Shown here piece by piece: positions 43,038 through 47,615 of a stretch of DNA of 47,615 nucleotides. The translations under genes were made by a program, and so were the position numbers. This stretch comes from Chloroflexota bacterium (GTDB lineage Bacteria > Chloroflexota > Anaerolineae > Aggregatilineales > Phototrophicaceae). The notes under the pieces were generated by a model, which did no database searches, was not told where the DNA came from, and was given only the letters and a program-made list of their open reading frames with translations. Location of the stretch: the NCBI GenBank assembly GCA_011523735.1, contig WTGB01000140.1, positions 3,147 through 50,761 of the forward strand. The letters run 5' to 3'. Every line of letters starts with the position of its first letter. Positions within the stretch are counted from its first letter, which is position 1.

Positions 43038-43272
43038 AATCATCCGCTCTCTTTTGAAAACGCTGAAGAAATGATACCCGCAAAATGCGATCTTGTTTAA
43101 GATCAGTCCATTATCGTGATGCTTGTCGCAGGCTACCTCCAGTTTACAGGACAACCGCCTCAAATTCATATTCTGGGTGTAGGGGCGTTTCGCTGAAACA
43201 CCCGTGAAAAATGGACTGCAAGTTGTGGGTTGCGGGCCCCCGAAATCAATTTTCAGCAATCTCGAAAACTGT

Positions 43273-43284
43273 GAACATTTGTTC
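43273..43284. promoter_or_regulatory. LexA (SOS) box
   Basis: GAACATTTGTTC is a perfect GAAC-N4-GTTC palindrome of the type bound by LexA in Gram-positive bacteria and Chloroflexota. It sits 23 bases before TACACT, a -10-like hexamer. The nearest reading frame begins at 43320, where transcription would be expected to start. Confidence 0.6.
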
Positions 43285-43319
43285 TTTCCTTCTGCTCAAA
43301 ATGGTGATACACTACCCCT

Positions 43320-43748
43320 ATGGATCAATTATCGCAGGCTCTCAATCTCGCCCCCCAGCCGATGCCCTCCACCGATTCCCGCCTTCAGCGCCGCAGGCTA
43401 GGGGCTATCCGCCCCGAAAACACTGTCTGTATCCATACAGTGTCGCTGCGTTTGCGGGATTTAGCGGGACAACCAGGGACAGTTCAGAGGCAGCTCAGGG
43501 GCAAAACCGGTCTTTATGCCGGCGGTCGCGCCGCTGCCCCTGCAAACCCAATTCATACCGACAGCCGCCTGCCTTTTGTCCGTTTCGGCCGCAAAACCGC
43601 GTCTATTGTCCGAAAAATATTTTTCATTGGCCGCAACGGACAAAGTCGGACAATTAACAAACCGAACACAAACGTTCGGCGGGAGCGGCTTCATTCTGAC
43701 GACATGATAACTTCGCTAGCAAATAAAAAGTCTATGCCGACGGCATAG
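43320..43748 (+). CDS. Possible SOS-controlled leaderless small gene, 142 aa, unrecognised
   Basis: The ATG lies 6 bases after the -10-like TACACT, so an mRNA from that promoter would be leaderless. The predicted product is basic, Arg-rich and low in hydrophobic core, begins MDQLSQALNLAPQPMPSTDS and has no domain I know. The frame crosses the repeats at 43576-43653, which argues against coding. It could be a remnant of a lost gene, or chance. Confidence 0.2.
   Translation: MDQLSQALNLAPQPMPSTDSRLQRRRLGAIRPENTVCIHTVSLRLRDLAGQPGTVQRQLRGKTGLYAGGRAAAPANPIHTDSRLPFVRFGRKTASIVRKIFFIGRNGQSRTINKPNTNVRRERLHSDDMITSLANKKSMPTA
43576..43653. repeat. Direct/inverted TTGTCCG repeats around an A/T tract
   Basis: TTGTCCG occurs at 43576 and 43606. 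Its inverse CGGACAA occurs at 43637 and 43647, the latter two 10 bases apart, around AAAAATATTTTTC. The layout is like the dyad at 16728-16781 although the repeated word differs. Confidence 0.55.
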
Positions 43749-43828
43749 CGGGTGTCGACGCGACCCTCGCTGTATTCGATGCTAAGAAATAATTTGATGC
43801 GATTGCCCTGCTCTAATTTACCTTAGCG

Positions 43829-43858
43829 TTGCCCTGTCTTGACGGAAAATGATACAAT
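43829..43858 (+). promoter_or_regulatory. Predicted promoter for the GNAT-like gene
   Basis: TTGCCC (43829-43834), 18 bases, then TACAAT (43853-43858). The start codon at 43904 would have a leader of about 40 bases. Confidence 0.5.
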
Positions 43859-43903
43859 AGAGCCGTGTTGACATCTGTCGGGTATGTCTAGCCGAGGCAT
43901 AAC

Positions 43904-44899
43904 ATGGTCAGCCAGACCGACACCCACGCGCTGAAATTGCGTGACCTCCCCTTGATGCTGCGTCTGAAACAGAAGGCCATCGTCTTGCACAGCGAATTGG
44001 GATTGATTGAGGACGCGCGCGGACAAAACAGCGCCTTGCTGTCGAGCATAGTCTTTCCTCGGGGCTTGCACTCTCTGCTGGGGCGCATCGACGACAAGGA
44101 TGTCGTTGGTCAATTCCGTCATCGCCAGGGCGACGCCAATGCGCATCTTGTTTACTTGGCGCCGACCTTGAACGACGACGAGGATGACACGATCTGGCTG
44201 CACATGTTGGACGCCATGGCGGAGCAAGCTGGCAAGAACGGCGCGCACACGCTTGTCGGTGAAATCGAATTGAGCCATCGTCTGTTCGAGACTATGCGCC
44301 GGGCTGGTTATGCCGTCTACAGCCGCCAGGTCATCTGGCAGCGCAGTCCTCCAACGCAGGGATTCGCTTCGCCTGATATAACAGTTACGGCGGAGACCGA
44401 AAGCGATGAAATTGGAATAGCGGCTCTCTTGGGTTGTACTATTCCCCGCATCCTCCAGTCGGTGATGGAACCATCGGCGGAAATGGCTGGCTTGGTCTAC
44501 CGAAAAGATGGCCAAGTCGAGGCTTACCTCGCCTATTCTGAAGGCCGGCACGGTGTCTACGTGATGCCTTATGTGCACCCGGAAGTGCTGAGCGAAGCGG
44601 CCAATATTGTCGCCGCTGCCTTGCTAAAGATTGAGCGCTGCCGCAAACTGCCGGTGTATATCTGTGTGCGCGGTTATCAGGGCTGGCTGGAAAACGCCAT
44701 GCGCGATCTCGGCTTCAGTCCTTGGCTCGAACAGGCAGTCATGGTCAAGCACTTGACCGCCGGCATCCGTCAGACATCCTTCGACCGGGTGCAATTGAGC
44801 GCCAGCGGCGGGAAAAAACCAGCGGCTACCCTGCAGTTGGTCGGACAAGATTCAGTGCCGGGTTACAATCGACGGAAATACAACGGCCTGCCCGGTTAA
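43904..44899 (+). CDS. GNAT-like protein, possibly two GNAT domains
   Basis: The 331-aa product has two halves. The N-terminal half (LRLKQKAIVLHSELGLIED... LFETMRRAGYAVYSRQVIW) ends as GNAT domains do, with a 'GY..YSRQ' strand. The second half (~155-300) ends NAMRDLGFSPWLEQAVMVKHL, again GNAT-like. The acetyl-CoA R/QxxGxG/A loop is not clear in either, so activity is doubtful. It is followed 58 bases later by the R3H ATPase gene. Function unknown. Confidence 0.6.
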   Translation: MVSQTDTHALKLRDLPLMLRLKQKAIVLHSELGLIEDARGQNSALLSSIVFPRGLHSLLGRIDDKDVVGQFRHRQGDANAHLVYLAPTLNDDEDDTIWLHMLDAMAEQAGKNGAHTLVGEIELSHRLFETMRRAGYAVYSRQVIWQRSPPTQGFASPDITVTAETESDEIGIAALLGCTIPRILQSVMEPSAEMAGLVYRKDGQVEAYLAYSEGRHGVYVMPYVHPEVLSEAANIVAAALLKIERCRKLPVYICVRGYQGWLENAMRDLGFSPWLEQAVMVKHLTAGIRQTSFDRVQLSASGGKKPAATLQLVGQDSVPGYNRRKYNGLPG

Positions 44900-44957
44900 G
44901 GGACAAGGTCTTGCGAAGCGCACATTGTTGATTGAACGGAGGACGACACTCGAATAC

Positions 44958-46577
44958 ATGGACAAACGCATAACGGACGATTTCGACATTCTGAGAAGCG
45001 TGCTGCCACAGAGAATACGCGATGCAATAGACGAATATGGCGATACGAGCAAACTGCTCGAAATAGTGCTTGACCTGGGGAGGATCCCGACCGCCCGTTA
45101 TATTCATGGTGAATATCGCCTCTCCGACCACGAGGTGAGAGAGGAAGATCTGCAGCAACTGGTCGCTGAGCTGGGCGACTTTGACGAGGACAATCGCGCG
45201 GGTATCGAACGTTCGCTGCATCGTATCTCCGCAATCCGCAACCGCCGCGGCAAGATAGTCGGCTTGACCGTCCGCATCGGCCGCGCGGTCTACGGTACGA
45301 TAGATATCATCGCTGATTTGATCGAGGCCGGGCAAAGCGTCCTCATCGTCGGTCCGCCCGGCGTCGGCAAAACCACCCTGCTGCGCGAGGCTGCGCGAGT
45401 GCGCGCACGTGATAAACGCGTCGTGATCGTCGATACCTCAAATGAGATCGGTGGCGATGGCGATATCCCGCATGAGGCGGTCGGAAAAGCGCGGCGCATG
45501 CAAGTCTCCCAGCCCGACCGTCAGCACGAAGTCATGATTGAGGCGGTCGAAAACCACAATCCGGAAGTGATTGTCATTGATGAAATCGGCCGTGAACTGG
45601 AAGCGATGGCCGCCCGCACTATCGCTGAACGAGGCGTTCAGCTCATCGGCACTGCGCATGGCAATACGTTGGAAAACCTGATGCTCAATCCAACGCTTTC
45701 CGATCTTATCGGCGGTATCGAGTCGGTGACCTTGTCGGACGATGAGGCGCGCCGGCGCGGTACGCAGAAAGTGGTGCTCGAAAGGCGAACGGCGCCCACC
45801 TTCGACATCATGATCGAAATCCAAGCCCGCGATCGTCTCGTCGTGCATGCCGATGTCGCCTCAGCTGTCGATGCCATGCTGCGCAATCGTCCCTTGCCAG
45901 CCGAATTGCGCGAGCGCGATGAGACCGGCGCCATTCACGTCAGTGACTTCGTGGGTGAAGCGGACGCGCGTTCCGCCCCCGCCCGCCAAGGCGCCCAGAA
46001 CCTCAGTCGGTCCGGCGCGGCGAATGCGCATGTCGTACGCGGCAACCGTGATAATGGCCAGACACGCAGCGAGATGAAAGACGATGTCGCCCAACAAAAC
46101 ACGCGCGATCTGCGCCCCATCGGCGTTTATGCCTACGGCGTCGCCCGCAATCGCTTGGAACAGGCCGCTCGTCGTCTGTCCGTGCCGCTCATACTCACCG
46201 ATGACTTTGGCGAAGCGGAAGCGATCGTCACGTTGAAGACGCATTATCGGCGGCGCCCGCGTTTGATTACCGACGGAGAAAAACGCGGGCTATCGATCTA
46301 TGTCTTGCGGGCGAATACCGTGACGCAAATGGAGAATTTTCTGGTCGACCTCTTCCGTTTGAACGGGCGGCAAAACCCGGATCAATTTGGTGAGGCGCTT
46401 TGGGAGGCGCAACAAGCCATCAATCGAATCCGCGCTGGCGAGGACTACATCAACCTGAAACCGCAAGCCTCGCAGATTCGCAAGCGCCAGCACCAACTGG
46501 CGCGTCAAGCGCAGATGCAATCCGCCAGCGTCGGTGACGAACCACAGCGCTATGTCACCATCTACCGCGGCGCCTGA
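44958..46577 (+). CDS. Ycf45/SpoIIIAA-like AAA ATPase with C-terminal R3H domain
   Basis: The 539-aa product has an N-terminal region (RSVLPQRIRDAI), an ATPase with Walker A GPPGVGKTT (~residues 134-142) and Walker B VIVIDEIG, and the GTAHGNTLENL sensor-like segment, as in chloroplast/cyanobacterial Ycf45 and SpoIIIAA. A ~120-residue variable linker follows. The end is an R3H nucleic-acid-binding domain (QIRKRQHQLARQ... EPQRYVTIYRG). An RNA- or ssDNA-linked role is likely. The ATG at 44958 lies 14 bases from GGAGG; a TTG at 44925 is an alternative start. Confidence 0.88.
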   Translation: MDKRITDDFDILRSVLPQRIRDAIDEYGDTSKLLEIVLDLGRIPTARYIHGEYRLSDHEVREEDLQQLVAELGDFDEDNRAGIERSLHRISAIRNRRGKIVGLTVRIGRAVYGTIDIIADLIEAGQSVLIVGPPGVGKTTLLREAARVRARDKRVVIVDTSNEIGGDGDIPHEAVGKARRMQVSQPDRQHEVMIEAVENHNPEVIVIDEIGRELEAMAARTIAERGVQLIGTAHGNTLENLMLNPTLSDLIGGIESVTLSDDEARRRGTQKVVLERRTAPTFDIMIEIQARDRLVVHADVASAVDAMLRNRPLPAELRERDETGAIHVSDFVGEADARSAPARQGAQNLSRSGAANAHVVRGNRDNGQTRSEMKDDVAQQNTRDLRPIGVYAYGVARNRLEQAARRLSVPLILTDDFGEAEAIVTLKTHYRRRPRLITDGEKRGLSIYVLRANTVTQMENFLVDLFRLNGRQNPDQFGEALWEAQQAINRIRAGEDYINLKPQASQIRKRQHQLARQAQMQSASVGDEPQRYVTIYRGA

Positions 46578-46602
46578 GCCTGCATCCAAGCTACGACAGT
46601 TA

Positions 46603-47615
46603 ATGATGCGAACTTCTTTTGAGCCACCGCTGCCGATCCGCACGGATCATAGCAATGCCTTCGCCAATAACACGATGCGCGTCCGCCTGCCCGCGATCAT
46701 TGACGAGACCATCGCGCTCAACCCCGACTATCCATCGAGCATCAAGGAAGGTCTTGTTGACTTGCGTGACGAACTAGCTGGCGGCGCCCCCGTTCGCCGG
46801 CTGGATATTGAGTCCGCCCCCGATCTTGTGGAATGGTCCAGCGCCATTGAAAGGCAGCGCGCTATCGTCGCCGGCGAACTCACCTGGCACAACGCCGAGT
46901 GGTTCTTCGCCGAGACCTACGCCTACCGCTGCCTCATCGAAGCTGTCCGCTGGCATGAGAGCGGGCGCGACCCTTTCCTTCCCAAAAAGCACGCGGAACT
47001 GCATAGCGCAGAGTTGTGGCAGCTGGTCAAACGCGCCTTGGCGCCGGCCGATTCTGTCGAGACCGAAATAAGCCAAGCGATCGCCTTTGATCTTTGGGCG
47101 AACCGCATTGACCTGAGTTACGCTGCCTCGCTGGAAAAAGGCACGGATATCAGCCCGGAAGACTGGCTGGTGGATAACCGTGACGCGCTGCTCGCCTACC
47201 TTTGCGCACCCTCCAACGGAAACAAGATGCTTGGAGGCAGCGCCTACATCATCGCCGACAACGCCGGTTCCGAATTGGCGATGGATCTGGTGCTTGCGGA
47301 CTGCCTGCTGCGTCATGTCCTTGAGCGTGTAGTCATCTGTCTGAAATGGCATCCAACATTCGTCAGCGATGCCACGCCTCAAGATGTCTGGTCGATGCTG
47401 ACGGAGATGAAGCGCCGCGTCCCCGACTTGGCAGAGCGCCTCTACAGTGCCTGGAGGTCCGAGCGATTGCGCTTCCTGCCTCATCCCTACTGGAACAGCA
47501 GCCGCTTTCTCCGCGACTTGCCTGCCAACCTTCGACGCCTGTTCAACCGGTCCCGCCTGGTGATCGTCAAAGGCGACGCCAATTATCGGCGAGCAGTCTG
47601 GGACTGCCTGTGGAC
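46603..47615 (+). CDS. DUF89/ARMT1-like damage-control phosphatase, 3' end beyond window
   Basis: The frame is open for 337 codons to the window end and is cut there. The product matches the DUF89 metal-dependent phosphatase family, which hydrolyses damaged sugar phosphates. IIADNAGSELAMDLVLADCLL contains the metal-binding Asp/Asn, LKWHPTFVSDATPQDV the next conserved segment and VIVKGDANYRRAVWD the substrate loop, all in the right order. The subgroup resembles the long ARMT1/At2g17340-type proteins. Two ATGs lie in tandem at 46603 and 46606; it starts 25 bases after the R3H gene stop, so co-transcription is likely. Confidence 0.88.
   Translation, partial: MMRTSFEPPLPIRTDHSNAFANNTMRVRLPAIIDETIALNPDYPSSIKEGLVDLRDELAGGAPVRRLDIESAPDLVEWSSAIERQRAIVAGELTWHNAEWFFAETYAYRCLIEAVRWHESGRDPFLPKKHAELHSAELWQLVKRALAPADSVETEISQAIAFDLWANRIDLSYAASLEKGTDISPEDWLVDNRDALLAYLCAPSNGNKMLGGSAYIIADNAGSELAMDLVLADCLLRHVLERVVICLKWHPTFVSDATPQDVWSMLTEMKRRVPDLAERLYSAWRSERLRFLPHPYWNSSRFLRDLPANLRRLFNRSRLVIVKGDANYRRAVWDCLW

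Larger units (their letters stand above)
43038..43903. other. 866-bp mostly non-coding region
   Basis: It holds a hairpin GGGCGTTTC/GAAACACCC at 43183-43203, a perfect LexA box at 43273-43284, a -10-like TACACT at 43308-43313, a possible leaderless frame at 43320-43748, repeats around 43576-43653, an inverted repeat CCGAAC/GTTCGG at 43662-43679, and a promoter at 43829-43858 for the next gene. I see no gene with recognisable similarity. Confidence 0.5.

Noticed and set aside
43211..43657. 148-codon plus-strand frame overlapping the LexA box
   Set aside because: It begins upstream of the LexA box and -10, runs through the repeats and has a Ser/Pro/Cys-rich composition typical of chance frames.
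43662..43679. CCGAAC-N6-GTTCGG as a second LexA box
   Set aside because: LexA boxes of this type have four bases between half-sites; here there are six.
1..47615. CRISPR arrays, prophage, IS elements or conjugation genes
   Set aside because: No regularly spaced repeats, transposase, integrase, capsid or relaxase coding regions were seen on either strand.

Overview
The window looks like a chromosomal segment of a GC-rich, probably Chloroflexota (Anaerolineae-like) bacterium. This placement is inferred from gene content: a helicase_C_3-type protein without an ATPase, a Ycf45/SpoIIIAA-like ATPase with an R3H end, an FtsK with a long basic N-terminus, B. subtilis-type GAAC-N4-GTTC LexA boxes, and no sign of plasmid, phage or CRISPR functions. 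No marker here fixes the taxon. TGA is used as an ordinary stop by many genes, so the code is standard.

Layout. 1-1400: end of a tRNA-Met-type gene, a J-domain gene and tRNA-Val(GAC). 1400-6430: an RraA-like gene and a minus-strand vitamin B12 operon (btuF-btuC-btuD-cobO) with a visible promoter, cobalamin riboswitch and terminator. 6420-16240: minus-strand membrane protein, Gfo/Idh/MocA and aldo/keto reductases, ftsK, quinone oxidoreductase, M42 aminopeptidase and cytochrome P450. 16240-17093: non-coding, with an LexA-like box and an unusual dyad. 17094-20520: ribulokinase and ammonium transporter with terminator. 20530-27060: dtd cluster, ABC-F protein, TPR protein, secreted parvulin, glycosyltransferase. 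27150-30430: rpsB-tsf-(MerB-like)-pyrH. 30460-43040: mostly single housekeeping and hydrolytic genes (HisC-type aminotransferase, GNAT, esterase-like protein, rsmI, PhzF, M24 peptidase, thioesterase, WD40, DinB-like, AzlD, xpt, Gfo/Idh/MocA). 43040-43903: a second non-coding stretch with a perfect LexA box and a similar dyad. 43904-47615: GNAT-like protein, R3H ATPase, and a DUF89 protein cut by the window end.

The most notable feature lies at 27946-28641. An alkylmercury-lyase (MerB) family gene is interrupted by one in-frame TGA at the position of the second catalytic cysteine of MerB. The reading frame continues with conserved family sequence, and a hairpin with a bulged U and a GGUC apical loop begins a few bases after the TGA, closely resembling the E. 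coli fdhF SECIS. I read this as one selenoprotein of about 224 residues with Sec149, not as two genes or a pseudogene.

The B12 operon is coherent: a binding protein, permease and ATPase import corrinoid, CobO adenosylates it, and the AdoCbl-sensing leader shuts the operon off. The rpsB-tsf-pyrH cluster is the usual translation/UMP kinase neighbourhood with the MerB-like gene inserted and frr absent. Many genes elsewhere are single units without obvious pathway partners.
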